A DNA stretch of 64,000 bases from Neobacillus piezotolerans (GTDB lineage: Bacteria; Bacillota; Bacilli; Bacillales; Cytobacillaceae), in the NCBI RefSeq assembly GCF_003362805.1, contig NZ_QNQT01000006.1:1-64000 (forward strand), read 5' to 3'. Made by a program: the position numbers and the translations under genes. Positions 17,833 to 26,723 of the stretch are shown piece after piece. Under the pieces are notes generated by a model, which saw only the letters and a list, made by a program, of their open reading frames with translations, had not been told where the DNA came from and did no database searches. Each line of letters starts with the position of its first letter. Position 1 is the first letter of the stretch.

Positions 17833-18879
17833 TCAGTCCGAAGCATTGTTTTTACGAAGATATTTTTTATCATGCATAAACAGGCTCCAAAAATAGGCAA
17901 ACCCCGGAAACAGGATGGCAAAGCCAACGATGTATGTGGCAAAAACCGCCCTGAACGAATTAGGGTCAGTAAATGCCGAATGGATGGTTACATCGGGATA
18001 GACAAGATAAGGAAGATGCCCCCGTCCATAAACATAGCTCGCAACAAGGTATTGGGCGGTTATAGCGATGACGGCAAGACGTGGCATGCCAATAACGGAA
18101 CGGCCATCCTTTTTTGATGGCAGGAAAAGCGCCAGGCCTCCGACTAGGAACAGAGCCAGGGAAAGATAGAGCAGGGAAACATTGTCCATCATCCCGCTGT
18201 AAAGCCAGCCGACCTCCTTTTTAAGTGTGACCATGATCGCGAGGGCCATCACCATCGAAACAGGTCCAAGAATAAGGGCGTCCCGCCTGTATATCCGATA
18301 GGCATGGTGCTCGTGCGAGACCTTCGAATAATCAGCAAGCAGCAGTGAAGAAAGAAATAAAGTTGAACTGATCGCGAACCCAAAGAAGGCATATTCATTT
18401 GGGCTCGTGAATAACCTTGCGAGATTAAGCGTTTGCCGCCCATCAATGGTGTCAATGTAATGTCCGTGGGTAATCGGCAAAACGCTCATTAACAGCCCTG
18501 GTATCAAAAAGCCGCAAATACCCGAAACGAAAGTCAAAGGCTTTCTGTATTCATCGGCAATATTTGAAAAAACAAGGAATGCGCTTCTTAGTGTCAGGAG
18601 GATCAGAATGATACTCCCTGGTATCAGCAAAACGGTCCCAAGCGTATAAGCCCCCTTCGGAAAAAGGCTGTACACGGCAACAACCAGGGCGACAATAAAT
18701 GTATTTGTAACCTCCCAGGTCGGTGAAAGATACCGGTTGGCAATCGTTGTCCCCGATGTATTTTTCCTGTTGATATAAATCATCGACCAAAACCCCGCGC
18801 CAAAGTCCATGGTGGCCATTACGGCATAAATGAAAACAAAACCCCAAAGAATCGTGATTGCGATATAGGCATCAACCAT
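17833..18879 (-). CDS. cydB: Cytochrome bd-type quinol oxidase subunit II (YthB)
   Basis: A 348-aa integral membrane subunit with about eight or nine hydrophobic helices. The N-terminal MVDAYIAITILWGFVFIYAV and MDFGAGFWS segments fit CydB of the YthB / cyanide-insensitive-oxidase group. It begins 11 bp after cydA and forms the bd oxidase with it, using menaquinol supplied by the neighbouring men pathway. No cydC or cydD lies next to it, as in the ythAB locus of B. subtilis. Confidence 0.92.
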   Translation of the reverse strand: MVDAYIAITILWGFVFIYAVMATMDFGAGFWSMIYINRKNTSGTTIANRYLSPTWEVTNTFIVALVVAVYSLFPKGAYTLGTVLLIPGSIILILLTLRSAFLVFSNIADEYRKPLTFVSGICGFLIPGLLMSVLPITHGHYIDTIDGRQTLNLARLFTSPNEYAFFGFAISSTLFLSSLLLADYSKVSHEHHAYRIYRRDALILGPVSMVMALAIMVTLKKEVGWLYSGMMDNVSLLYLSLALFLVGGLALFLPSKKDGRSVIGMPRLAVIAITAQYLVASYVYGRGHLPYLVYPDVTIHSAFTDPNSFRAVFATYIVGFAILFPGFAYFWSLFMHDKKYLRKNNASD

Positions 18880-18890
18880 TTCGGCACCTC

Positions 18891-20252
18891 CTAAGTATTC
18901 GAACTAAAGAGCTGTCCGTTGCCGCCTGTAGCGCGGTCGAGATCCTTATGGACAGGATTCTTTTTAAAAAAGTGAAGAAGGACAAAAATCGCCGCCGCCG
19001 CGAGGATGATGTACACGATGATAAAAGAAATAAAAATCGGCCCGAGGTTTGTCTGCGTTGTGACAGATTCAGCGGTTGATAGCATCCGGTAAATATTCCA
19101 GGGCTGCCGGCCTGTGCAGGCGAAAATCCAGCCGAATTCAATCCCCAGGATGGCAAGCGGGCCGGAAGCCACATAAAGCCACAACAGCCATTTCGGGTAT
19201 TTGTCCTTTTTTAAAAATCTTTTCCAGAATATGCCCACCGCGGCAACGAGAATGAGAAAAGTGCCGATGAAAACCATTCCGTTAAAAAGGGTATGGATGA
19301 AAAGTGGCGGCCACTCGCTTTCAGGCCACTCATTCAATCCCTTGACAACTGTGTCGAAGCGGTTCCCGGCAAGAAAACTTAGCGCCCATGGAATTTCGAT
19401 CCCATACTTTACAGATTGGCTTTCCCGATCGGTCACCCCACCAATCGCGAGCGGGGCGTATGACTGTGTCTCGAAAAGCCCTTCCGCCCCGGCAAGTTTC
19501 TCTGGCTGGTATTTGTGGAGCATTTGGGCGGATTCATGCCCGTTTACGGCTGTTAGCAGCGAAAAGATGCCGCCAATGACAAGCGATAAGGTTAGGGCCT
19601 TTTGATGGAAACGGTAAATCCTTGACCCGTGTTCGGCGCGGAGCATTTTATAAGCCGCGACCATCGCGACAACGAATGCGCCGACGACATAGGCGGATAC
19701 GGCCACATGTGTCGCCGTGACGAAGAAACTTGGATTGAAAAACGCTTCCCAAGGGTTTACATTCACTATCTCACCATTGACAATTTCAAAGCCCGCAGGC
19801 GTTCCCTGAAAAGCATGGACGTTCGTAATCAGCACCGCTGAAGCCAATCCCCCGAGCGCCACAAGCACCAGGCTGGCAATTCTCATCCAAGGTTTGATCC
19901 TTTCCGCGGCGTAAACATAAATGGACATGAAAAGGGCTTCTACAAAGAAGGCATAAATCTCGATCTGAAATGGAAGGGCCATGACACGGCCAATCACTTC
20001 CATAAAGCCCGGCCATAGAAGTGAAAGCTGCATGCCGGCGATTGTCCCGGTCGGGATGCCCACTCCCAAAAGGACGGCAAAGGCTTTTGTCCAACGCTTT
20101 GCCATGACCACCCATTCAATATCCTTCGTTTTCTGATACAGAAGCTCCGCGGCGAGAATCATCAGCGGCAGGCCGACCCCAATTGTCGCATGGATAATAT
20201 GAAAGCCCATTGTCGTTCCGAAAAGGGACCGGGCTATTACTAAATCGCTCAT
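18891..20252 (-). CDS. cydA: Cytochrome bd-type quinol oxidase subunit I (YthA)
   Basis: A 453-aa haem-bearing subunit. The ATG at 20252 (MSDLVIARS) follows GGAAGAG. His in GFHIIHATIGVG, the LPFQIEIYAFFVEALF segment and IKPWMR are present. The periplasmic Q-loop is short, as in YthA/CIO-type enzymes. It reduces O2 to water with a menaquinol donor. It forms an operon with cydB. Confidence 0.93.
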   Translation of the reverse strand: MSDLVIARSLFGTTMGFHIIHATIGVGLPLMILAAELLYQKTKDIEWVVMAKRWTKAFAVLLGVGIPTGTIAGMQLSLLWPGFMEVIGRVMALPFQIEIYAFFVEALFMSIYVYAAERIKPWMRIASLVLVALGGLASAVLITNVHAFQGTPAGFEIVNGEIVNVNPWEAFFNPSFFVTATHVAVSAYVVGAFVVAMVAAYKMLRAEHGSRIYRFHQKALTLSLVIGGIFSLLTAVNGHESAQMLHKYQPEKLAGAEGLFETQSYAPLAIGGVTDRESQSVKYGIEIPWALSFLAGNRFDTVVKGLNEWPESEWPPLFIHTLFNGMVFIGTFLILVAAVGIFWKRFLKKDKYPKWLLWLYVASGPLAILGIEFGWIFACTGRQPWNIYRMLSTAESVTTQTNLGPIFISFIIVYIILAAAAIFVLLHFFKKNPVHKDLDRATGGNGQLFSSNT

Positions 20253-20340
20253 TCCACTCTTCCTTTCAAAAATGCATAGCAACAGTGTTGACCAGGCGGC
20301 CGTTTTTTAGACTGCATTTCGGCAAGAAAGGGGAGTTTTA

Positions 20341-20380
20341 ATAATAAAACATCCGCTTCCCGTAGGGGGCAGCGGATGCT
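20341..20380 (-). terminator. Terminator downstream of znuA
   Basis: GCATCCGCT and AGCGGATG (minus-strand reading) form the stem, followed by TTTTATTATT. It lies 20-55 bp after the znuA stop. Confidence 0.75.
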
Positions 20381-20396
20381 GTCGTGAATATAAGGA

Positions 20397-21359
20397 TTAG
20401 TTCATCGCCTTGTTCAGCGTTTCAAGATTTTTTTCCATTAAGGTAAAATACGTTTCTTTATCTTTGATGTTTTTCTCGGTAAGTGTGGCCAGATTGTGCA
20501 CAGGGGCAATTTCGGCTCCCGTTTCGGCCATGACAGTTTTAGCAAGCTTTGAGGAAATATTCTGTTCCACAAGGATGTACTTAATGCCAGCCTGTTTAAT
20601 GGTCGAAATAATCCTTTCCATATCTTTTTGGGTTGGCTCGCTTGCAGTTGACATACCCGCTATAGAAATTTGTTTGATTCCGTACCTTGATTCCCAATAC
20701 CCGAAAGCGGCGTGTGAGACAATGATTTCTTTATGTTTCGCATTAGCCGAGGCGTCCTTAAACTTTTGGTCCAGTTCATCCAGGCTGGAAACGAGTTCAT
20801 GATAATTTTTTTCGAATTCTGCTTTGTTTTCCGGCTGCTCTTTGGCTAGTTCTTTTTCAATCTCCGCGGCAAGCGACTTTGCGTATACAGGATCAAGCCA
20901 AACATGCGGGTCGATGCCGGCATGGCCATGGCCATGATCTCCTCCTTCTTCATCATGGCCATGCTCCCCGCTTTCTTCTTCCGCCCCGTGGCTGTCCTCA
21001 ATCCCGATATTCTTAGCGGCCGCAACCATCCTGACATCTTCATTTTTCAGGCTTGCTTTTGCTTTTTCCACAAAGCCTTCAAGGCCAAGGCCAATGTAAA
21101 AAAACAAGTCGGATTCCGCTATCGAGATCATATCCTTTTGGGAAGGTTCAAAGGAATGTTCATCCGCACCCGGAGGATAAATGGAATGAACCTCCACATG
21201 TTTTCCGCCAATTCTTTCGGTAAAATATTGAAGAGGATAAACAGTTGTGTACACAACCAGCTTATCTTTCTTTGCAGGCTCCCGCCCGGCATTGCCGCCG
21301 CATGCGGAAAGAACGGTACCTGAGATAAGGATAAAAAGTGCCAGTATTTTTTTCTTCAT
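20397..21359 (-). CDS. znuA: Zinc ABC transporter substrate-binding lipoprotein
   Basis: A 320-aa lipoprotein with lipobox LSAC near residue 19 and an SBP_bac_9 fold. A His/Asp/Glu-rich loop (HGHDEEGGDHGHGHAG, about 130-150) is the hallmark of zinc-binding ZnuA/AdcA proteins. IDPHVWLDP and the conserved SHAAFGYW and EPTQKD segments are present. The start follows GGGGGAGG. Two Zur-like boxes lie upstream. Oddity: no znuB or znuC permease/ATPase genes are adjacent, so it must work with components encoded elsewhere. Confidence 0.93.
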   Translation of the reverse strand: MKKKILALFILISGTVLSACGGNAGREPAKKDKLVVYTTVYPLQYFTERIGGKHVEVHSIYPPGADEHSFEPSQKDMISIAESDLFFYIGLGLEGFVEKAKASLKNEDVRMVAAAKNIGIEDSHGAEEESGEHGHDEEGGDHGHGHAGIDPHVWLDPVYAKSLAAEIEKELAKEQPENKAEFEKNYHELVSSLDELDQKFKDASANAKHKEIIVSHAAFGYWESRYGIKQISIAGMSTASEPTQKDMERIISTIKQAGIKYILVEQNISSKLAKTVMAETGAEIAPVHNLATLTEKNIKDKETYFTLMEKNLETLNKAMN

Positions 21360-21376
21360 AGTTGTTCCTCCCCCTT

Positions 21377-21397
21377 AAACCGTATTGATTCCGATTT
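21377..21397 (-). promoter_or_regulatory. znuA: Zur-box-like operator 1 (znuA)
   Basis: Minus-strand AAATCGGAATCAATACGGTT closely matches the Bacillus Zur consensus AAATCGTAATNATTACGATT and lies 20-40 bp before the znuA start. Confidence 0.75.
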
Positions 21398-21416
21398 AAA
21401 TTTCAAAAAAATAAAT

Positions 21417-21437
21417 AATACGTAATGATTCCGATTT
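21417..21437 (-). promoter_or_regulatory. znuA: Zur-box-like operator 2 (znuA)
   Basis: Minus-strand AAATCGGAATCATTACGTAT is a second, closer match to the Zur consensus, 40 bp from the first. Two sites 40 bp apart would allow cooperative repression under zinc-replete conditions. Confidence 0.8.
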
Positions 21438-21581
21438 GGTTTGACTGATTTATAATACACAATATCGATTTGGAAAGCAAGATTAAAAAATTGTTTTTCC
21501 GCGATTAATTCCGGTATTCTATAAAAGGAACGTTTCTCGGCGAAAACGCCGGGATAAATCTAAAGTAAAAGGTGAGAGAAA

Positions 21582-22139
21582 ATGGAAATGCTAAATGAAA
21601 TTCTTGAATACAATAAAACATTCGTTGAACAAAAGGAATATGAAAAATACCAGACGACTAAATTCCCTAATAAAAAGATGGTCATTTTAACATGCATGGA
21701 CACAAGGCTATTGGAGTTATTGCCAAAGGCGATGAATTTAAGCAATGGGGATGTGAAATTGATTAAGAATGCCGGAGCTTTGATCGCCCACCCTTTTGGA
21801 AGTATCATGCGCAGCATCCTTGTAGCGGTCTATCAGCTTCAAGCCGAGGAAGTAATGGTGATTGGCCATCATGATTGCGGGATGAGCGGGATGAAGGCCG
21901 ACCCTGTGATTGAAAGCATGAAAGAGAGGGGCGTTACAGAGGAAACGCTCGAAACCCTGAATTATTCGGGCATCAACATCAATCAGTGGCTTCATGGTTT
22001 TGAAAATGTATCCGATAGTGTAAAACACAGTGTTGAAATGATAAAAAAGCATCCGCTCATGCCGGCTGATGTGCCTGTTCACGGACTTGTCATCAACCCG
22101 GAAACCGGAAAACTTGACCTTGTCGTAAAGGGGTATTAA
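21582..22139 (+). CDS. ytiB: Beta-class carbonic anhydrase (YtiB)
   Basis: A 185-aa cytosolic enzyme interconverting CO2 and bicarbonate. Zinc ligands are visible in CMDTR (Cys, Asp-Arg dyad) and HHDCGM (His, Cys). NAGAL and the short length fit the Bacillus YtiB subgroup. ATG follows GGTGAGAG. It sits divergent to znuA and convergent to yidD, as in B. subtilis. Confidence 0.93.
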   Translation: MEMLNEILEYNKTFVEQKEYEKYQTTKFPNKKMVILTCMDTRLLELLPKAMNLSNGDVKLIKNAGALIAHPFGSIMRSILVAVYQLQAEEVMVIGHHDCGMSGMKADPVIESMKERGVTEETLETLNYSGININQWLHGFENVSDSVKHSVEMIKKHPLMPADVPVHGLVINPETGKLDLVVKGY

Positions 22140-22157
22140 TCAGGCGGCACTGAACAG

Positions 22158-22406
22158 TTATTTTTTAATCGCTTCTTTCCTTTTAGGCCATTCGTCGGGC
22201 ACCGGGTCTATGCCTCCTGGATGGAGGGGATGGCACTTGGCGATCCTTTTTGCAGCCAGCCAACCCCCTCGGAGCGCGCCGAAACGGCGGACTGCTTCAA
22301 GCCCGTATGACGAACAGGTGGGATAGAACCTGCATGTTGGCGGTTTTAAAGGGGAAATCACAATTTGGTAAAAGCGGATGATTCCGATGAAAAGTTTTTG
22401 CAGCAT
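22158..22406 (-). CDS. yidD: Membrane protein insertion efficiency factor YidD (YtjA)
   Basis: 82 aa. Residues 1-20 form an amphipathic, hydrophobic N-terminus followed by the diagnostic [14 protein letters not shown] and HPGGIDPVP motifs with conserved Cys residues. It assists YidC/SpoIIIJ-dependent insertion. A paralogue of similar name is usually linked to rnpA-yidC; this copy is next to luxS as in B. subtilis ytjA. Confidence 0.94.
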   Translation of the reverse strand: MLQKLFIGIIRFYQIVISPLKPPTCRFYPTCSSYGLEAVRRFGALRGGWLAAKRIAKCHPLHPGGIDPVPDEWPKRKEAIKK

Positions 22407-22456
22407 TGTTTTTTCTTCCTTATAGGGTTTTTTAAGACATTATAATAGGAAAATTT

Positions 22457-22603
22457 GTCTAGTTCCAGCGCCCAGCGCCTAGTGTACTTCGGTCCCCTCG
22501 CTACGATAAGTCAACATCGATTCGCTATTGCTCATCGTGTTTCCTTTATCTCCATCGGGGCCCTCCAGTCCATACGGCACTAAACGGGCGCTTACACTTT
22601 TCT
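22457..22603. repeat. Dispersed Bacillus intergenic repeat element
   Basis: It starts GTCTAGTTCCAGCGCCCAGC and ends ACTAAACGGGCGCTTACACT. The ends are inverted (AGCGCCC / GGGCGCT). From memory, elements with these ends occur in many Bacillaceae intergenic regions. It lies between yidD and luxS and has no ORF. It accounts for most of this 312-bp gap. Confidence 0.65.
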
Positions 22604-22718
22604 CATCACTCTACCATAAAAAAGAATACTCGTCTAAAACGTGAATTTCCTAAATGTAGATGAAAATAGTCGGAATTCATGGTATGATTAGAGAAGAATG
22701 TTTAAAGGAGTGAAATGC

Positions 22719-23192
22719 ATGCCTTCAGTTGAGAGCTTTGAACTTGACCATAATGCCGTGAAAGCCCCTTATGTCCGCCACTGCGGCGTCCATAAAGTCG
22801 GCAGCGATGGAGTTGTAAATAAATACGATATCCGCTTTTGCCAACCGAATAAGCAGGCGATGAAGCCTGACTCCATCCACACCCTAGAGCACCTTCTTGC
22901 GTTCAACATCCGTAAACATGCGGATAAATATGACCATTTTGATATTATCGACATTTCCCCGATGGGCTGCCAGACAGGCTACTATCTCGTTGTCAGCGGC
23001 GAACCGACTGTCGAGGAAATCATAGACCTCCTTGATGCTACCATGAAGGATGCTGTAGAAATTACTGAAATACCAGCCGCTAATGAAAAGCAATGCGGAC
23101 AGGCAAAACTTCATGACCTAGAAGGCGCAAAGAAGCTGATGCGCTTCTGGCTCGGCCACAGCAAGGAAGAACTGAAGCAGGTATTCGCCTGA
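22719..23192 (+). CDS. luxS: S-ribosylhomocysteine lyase (autoinducer-2 synthase)
   Basis: It splits S-ribosylhomocysteine to homocysteine and DPD, the AI-2 precursor, recycling the methyl cycle fed by metK in this window. The 157-aa protein has the metal site HTLEH (His54, Glu57, His58), Cys84 in GCQTG and the third ligand in KQCGQ. The ATG at 22719 follows AAAGGAGTG; an in-frame ATG 21 bp upstream lacks spacing. A terminator follows. Confidence 0.97.
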   Translation: MPSVESFELDHNAVKAPYVRHCGVHKVGSDGVVNKYDIRFCQPNKQAMKPDSIHTLEHLLAFNIRKHADKYDHFDIIDISPMGCQTGYYLVVSGEPTVEEIIDLLDATMKDAVEITEIPAANEKQCGQAKLHDLEGAKKLMRFWLGHSKEELKQVFA

Positions 23193-23248
23193 TTTTATAA
23201 ACTATTAGGCAGTCTGTCTGCCATGCATAAAAGATTAATAGAAAACAA

Positions 23249-23283
23249 GAGGCTTCCCGGGAATATATCCGGGAAGCCTTTTA
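23249..23283 (+). terminator. luxS terminator
   Basis: AGGCTTCCCGG / CCGGGAAGCCT stem followed by TTTT. The stem abuts the stop of the convergent membrane-protein gene. Confidence 0.88.
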
Positions 23284-23565
23284 ATTGTTGGCGATGTTTC
23301 TGGCATTTTGATTTGCATCTTCTTTTTGATTCGGAACAGGATCCACCGTATCGACCGAATGTTTAAATGCATAGGCTTTATTTGTTACAATGACTGTTAG
23401 CCATATTACCGCAATACAAATGATGATGCTAAAAATCATAACAATGACCATTTCCGCCCCCCCATTCCATTCAGCCATGCCCGCCGGCTGTTTCTTTGCA
23501 TCCATTGTAGCATAAGGGTAGTAGAAAGGCCAAAGGGCTGCAAAAAGTATGGTATTAACGGCCAT
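23281..23565 (-). CDS. Hypothetical small membrane protein, 94 aa
   Basis: A first hydrophobic segment (about 3-18) is followed by a clear transmembrane helix (about 38-62, VIVMIFSIIICIAVIWLTVIV) and a polar Asn/Asp-rich tail. No family recognised. The ribosome site before the ATG is weak, so the start could be further in. Codon use is ordinary and the frame is intact up to the luxS terminator. Confidence 0.55.
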   Translation of the reverse strand: MAVNTILFAALWPFYYPYATMDAKKQPAGMAEWNGGAEMVIVMIFSIIICIAVIWLTVIVTNKAYAFKHSVDTVDPVPNQKEDANQNARNIANN

Positions 23566-23592
23566 GGTTTAATTCACTGGATTATTCCCCAC

Positions 23593-23632
23593 GAAAAAAA
23601 GAGCCTGTTTCGTTTTCACGACAAGGCTCTCC
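23593..23632 (-). terminator. Terminator downstream of the 84-aa gene
   Basis: Minus strand: AGAGCCTTGTCGT, loop GAAA, ACGAAACAGGCTCT, then seven T. Confidence 0.85.
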
Positions 23633-23654
23633 TTTTCCCAACCCCTATGTATTT

Positions 23655-23909
23655 TTAATGTATATTTCTAGGATAGAAGGTAACGGGGCGCTGCCCGTAA
23701 TCATCCCTGGCGAATTTCCCTTTAAGGCTTTCAATCAGATAGATCCCCATAAGGTCGTAAAGCTCCTGCTTGTCCATATCCTGAATAAGCGCGAGCAAAT
23801 CTTCATGAGTCATTTCTTCAAGAAAGGCAAATGCAAGCATATCAATATCTTCCTCATCCCCGGTAAGCTTGTTGCGGTATAATTCATATAGCTCGTCAAC
23901 CAATTTCAC
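23655..23909 (-). CDS. Conserved Bacillaceae small acidic protein (DUF6154-like)
   Basis: 84 aa, acidic and helical: MKLVDELYELYRNKLTGDE then LEEMTHEDLLALIQDMDKQEL and a C-terminal FARDDYGQRPVTFYP. It resembles a small conserved family found near luxS in Bacillaceae; the domain name is from memory and uncertain. ATG follows GGAGGTG. Own terminator downstream. Function unknown. Confidence 0.7.
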   Translation of the reverse strand: MKLVDELYELYRNKLTGDEEDIDMLAFAFLEEMTHEDLLALIQDMDKQELYDLMGIYLIESLKGKFARDDYGQRPVTFYPRNIH

Positions 23910-24041
23910 AACACTTCACCTCCAGACAAGAAGAAAATTTTTGCCTATTATTTTAATACCCTTTGTTAAAAAAAGTATTCCTCCATGAACGGCGCCTATG
24001 AATAATTGATTCCGGTTTGAGGGAAACAAATCATAATACGG

Positions 24042-24392
24042 ATGAATGGGGGCTCCGCCAAATTGGAAAACGACAGGAAAACATATTATATCGCCGTAGA
24101 GAGCGGCGAAATTTCCAGGAGCGAAACAAGTTCGACCTGGAGTTTTAAAATAATGGCCACGGATGAAGAAATTACTGAGCTGCGTTCTTTATTCAATCAA
24201 AATTATGCGAATGAATGGAAGAACTTTATCAGGGCCCACATTCCGTTCGTTGAGTATCACCACGACAACGAAAATAACGCAATAGATGAAAAGCTGAAAA
24301 CAATTTATCAGGCCATCCATCGTTTAGGGGATGCACAGGCAAAACAGCATATAGAAGAAATGGGGATACTGTCCGAAGATCCACTGGCATGA
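24042..24392 (+). CDS. Hypothetical conserved protein, 116 aa
   Basis: Soluble protein with KTYYIAVESGEI, a WSFKIMATDEEI segment and FIRAHIPFVEYHHD. It looks like a conserved Bacillaceae protein of unknown function. The start is uncertain: ATG at 24042 has only a weak site, and a TTG eight codons in (after GGGGG) would begin at NDRKTYY. It is convergent with the following lipoprotein gene, with only 3 bp between their stops. Confidence 0.7.
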   Translation: MNGGSAKLENDRKTYYIAVESGEISRSETSSTWSFKIMATDEEITELRSLFNQNYANEWKNFIRAHIPFVEYHHDNENNAIDEKLKTIYQAIHRLGDAQAKQHIEEMGILSEDPLA

Positions 24393-24395
24393 ATG

Positions 24396-25220
24396 TCAAT
24401 CGCCAGCAAGCATGCGGACCGAATCAGGGACAGAGATGCCCATAATATTATTAAAGTTTGAGTAGCTTCCTTCCATCTCCTGTTTCATTGTAACAGAATT
24501 GCCCGCAATGGAAAGCTCTATTTCCGCCTTTGCGTTAAAACGTTCAGGGAAAAAGCTTTTTCTGTTAACCGCAAGTTCATAATTGAAATTTTTAATGTTC
24601 AGTTTCTCAAGCAATTCCGTGTTCAGCTGAAATTCGGAAGGCATGCTTGCCATAATGATTTTTTTTAGTTCATCCATATGCTGATTGCCCGCGGCTTTTA
24701 AAGTGACGATATACTCGCGGCTAGTACTCTCCATCGAGAGAATGTCCTGGAGTCCATCTGCCTTATGGAGCTCGGCTGCGGGATTCATTTTCATGGAAGC
24801 AGCGACTGCCAGGGCTGCCTGTTCATCGGGCACCTTTTTCCATCTGGTTTCGGTTCCGTCATTTATGAACATCTCTTCTGTTGTATAGTAAGCTTCCGAT
24901 GTTTGGGAAAGCCCGGTTTCGTGATTTGTCATGTTTGCTGTCTGGTGAAATGCCGCCGGTGAAGTCAGCAAATCCATGTTGATTACCGAAGAAAGTTTTT
25001 GCTTGGTCCCCGCTCCCACGTCCTCAATATACTGGATGATTTCCAAATTCACAGAAAGGCTGTCCAGGTTTTCAAAAGCAGCGTCTGCTTTGGCGATTAC
25101 CTCCTCCGCGCTTATGGAGCGGGTAGTTGCTTTTTGCCGCAGGCCGTCGTTATTCCCGGTGCAGGCGGCCAGCAGCAACAAAAGGAGTATGGTTTTTCCA
25201 ATGGGCAGTATTTTTCGCAA
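24396..25220 (-). CDS. Lipoprotein of the DUF6612 type
   Basis: A 274-aa exported lipoprotein with lipobox LLLAAC near residue 20. The mature part begins with a low-complexity stretch and continues with alternating beta-strand segments, including ISAEEVIAKADAAFENLDS and NMTNHETG, like Bacillus lipoproteins annotated DUF6612 (LolA-like fold, inferred). Function unknown. It is divergent from ytkD. Confidence 0.72.
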   Translation of the reverse strand: MRKILPIGKTILLLLLLAACTGNNDGLRQKATTRSISAEEVIAKADAAFENLDSLSVNLEIIQYIEDVGAGTKQKLSSVINMDLLTSPAAFHQTANMTNHETGLSQTSEAYYTTEEMFINDGTETRWKKVPDEQAALAVAASMKMNPAAELHKADGLQDILSMESTSREYIVTLKAAGNQHMDELKKIIMASMPSEFQLNTELLEKLNIKNFNYELAVNRKSFFPERFNAKAEIELSIAGNSVTMKQEMEGSYSNFNNIMGISVPDSVRMLAGD

Positions 25221-25389
25221 AAGAAAGACCCTCCTCCCTAAAACTTCCCTTTTCCTTTCATTTAGCCTTATCTTTTAAGCTGAAACGCAAAATTCGAAAC
25301 TTTTCGCCATTAATTTGAAAGGAAGGCGAATCAGGGATACTATAAAAATGTGATAATCATGGGAAGCCCCCAATTTAGTGAGGTAGTGT

Positions 25390-25869
25390 ATGAAGGTTTT
25401 TTTAGATGCAAATGGCAATAAAGTAGAGTTATCTTTTATGCGGCATGCCTTCCCGGAAAAGCAAGGGCACGTCCTGGTCATTTGCGTGTATAAGGGGAAG
25501 TGGCTTTTGACGGAACACGGAAAGCGAGGGCTTGAGTTTCCTGGTGGAAAAGTGGAGAAAGGCGAATCAGTGGAGGAGGCAGCCTGCCGCGAAGTCCTTG
25601 AGGAAACAGGGGCGGTGCTCACTGAATTGCATTGGATTGCCGAATACCGGGTAAGCAGTCCGGAGAATTCTTTCCTTAAAGCGGTTTTCTTTGCGGAAGC
25701 GGGTGAAATTCACGCTAGGGAAACCTATTTTGAAACGTATGGTCCTCAATTGGTCGATGGGGATCTTGAAGAACTCCGATTTGGGGATGGCTACAGCTTT
25801 ATTATGAAGGACGATGTCGTCGGGGAATGCCTGAAAAGGATAAAGGAACGGAAGCTTATGGCAGAATAA
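25390..25869 (+). CDS. ytkD: Nucleoside triphosphatase YtkD (8-oxo-dGTPase)
   Basis: A Nudix hydrolase that removes oxidised purine nucleotides. The 159-aa protein contains a full Nudix box GGKVEKGESVEEAACREV followed by LEETGA (about residues 57-79). The N-terminal KVELSF and C-terminal KDDVVGECLKRI match YtkD. ATG follows GTGAGGTAG. It is convergent with ytlD across a shared hairpin. Confidence 0.92.
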   Translation: MKVFLDANGNKVELSFMRHAFPEKQGHVLVICVYKGKWLLTEHGKRGLEFPGGKVEKGESVEEAACREVLEETGAVLTELHWIAEYRVSSPENSFLKAVFFAEAGEIHARETYFETYGPQLVDGDLEELRFGDGYSFIMKDDVVGECLKRIKERKLMAE

Positions 25870-25898
25870 GGGCTGGCGCGATTGCCGCCAGCCCTTAA
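25867..25898. terminator. Hairpin between convergent ytkD and ytlD
   Basis: AAGGGCTGGCG / CGCCAGCCCTT stem with a short loop. The T-run is poor on both strands, so it may be a weak bidirectional terminator. Confidence 0.6.
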
Positions 25899-25919
25899 TG
25901 GTTACAACCGGGCACACTG

Positions 25920-26723
25920 CTAGTTTTTCACGATTTTCTTTTCCAGAAGGGACACGAGTTGATACATAAGAGTCGCAAAGATGGCTATGACAAGCAGTGA
26001 CAAAAGGACAAGCGTAAAATTGAATACCTGGAAGCCGTAAATAATCATATAGCCCAACCCTCTCGATGAAACGAGAAATTCCCCGACGATAACGCCAACC
26101 CAGGAGAGGCCGACATTGACCTTTAGCGTTGAAATAATTGTCGGAAAAGATGCCGGCAGGATTGCTTCCTTGAAACACTGGTACCTTGTCGCCCCAAAGG
26201 TCTGCAGTACCTTGAGGTAATTCGGGTCGACTTCCCTGAAGGAAGTATACACAACAATCGTCGTGATGATAATCGAGATAATAGCCCCCATTGAAATGAT
26301 CGATGTATAGCCGGGGCCAAGCGCGACAATTAAAATCGGCCCGAGGGCGACTTTCGGCATCGCGTTCAGGATGACCAAATACGGGTCAAGAATTTTAGAA
26401 AGAATTGGCGACCACCAAAGGATCGCAGCAATCATCGTTCCGAGCAGTGTCCCGAGGATGAATCCGGCAACAGTTTCGGTCAGGGTAATAGCAAGGTTTG
26501 AAAGAAGGCTGCCATCCTGAAGCTTTTCGAGCATCAGGAACCATATTTTAGATGGGGAGCTGAAAATAAGCGGATCCACCCACTGATTGCGGCTGCATAG
26601 TTCCCAGCCCGCGAAAAACACTAGGAAGATCAATGCCTGGAAAAACCGGACCTTCCGCTTTTCTTTTTTTAGTGAAAGAAGGTAAAGCGCGTGTTGGGAG
26701 CTGATTCCGGTTTCATTTTTCAA
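25920..26723 (-). CDS. ytlD: ABC transporter permease (YtlD)
   Basis: A 267-aa BPD_transp_1 permease of the SsuC/TauC/ThiX type with about six membrane helices and the coupling segment [20 protein letters not shown] at 26723 is chosen: it follows GGAG within the end of ytlC and overlaps that gene by 11 bp; upstream codons lie inside ytlC. It is encoded with ytlC and ytlA. Confidence 0.88.
   Translation of the reverse strand: MKNETGISSQHALYLLSLKKEKRKVRFFQALIFLVFFAGWELCSRNQWVDPLIFSSPSKIWFLMLEKLQDGSLLSNLAITLTETVAGFILGTLLGTMIAAILWWSPILSKILDPYLVILNAMPKVALGPILIVALGPGYTSIISMGAIISIIITTIVVYTSFREVDPNYLKVLQTFGATRYQCFKEAILPASFPTIISTLKVNVGLSWVGVIVGEFLVSSRGLGYMIIYGFQVFNFTLVLLSLLVIAIFATLMYQLVSLLEKKIVKN

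Noticed and set aside
25567-26178. 203-aa antisense ORF over ytkD and ytlD
   Set aside because: It is the complement of two well-supported genes and shows no protein family features.
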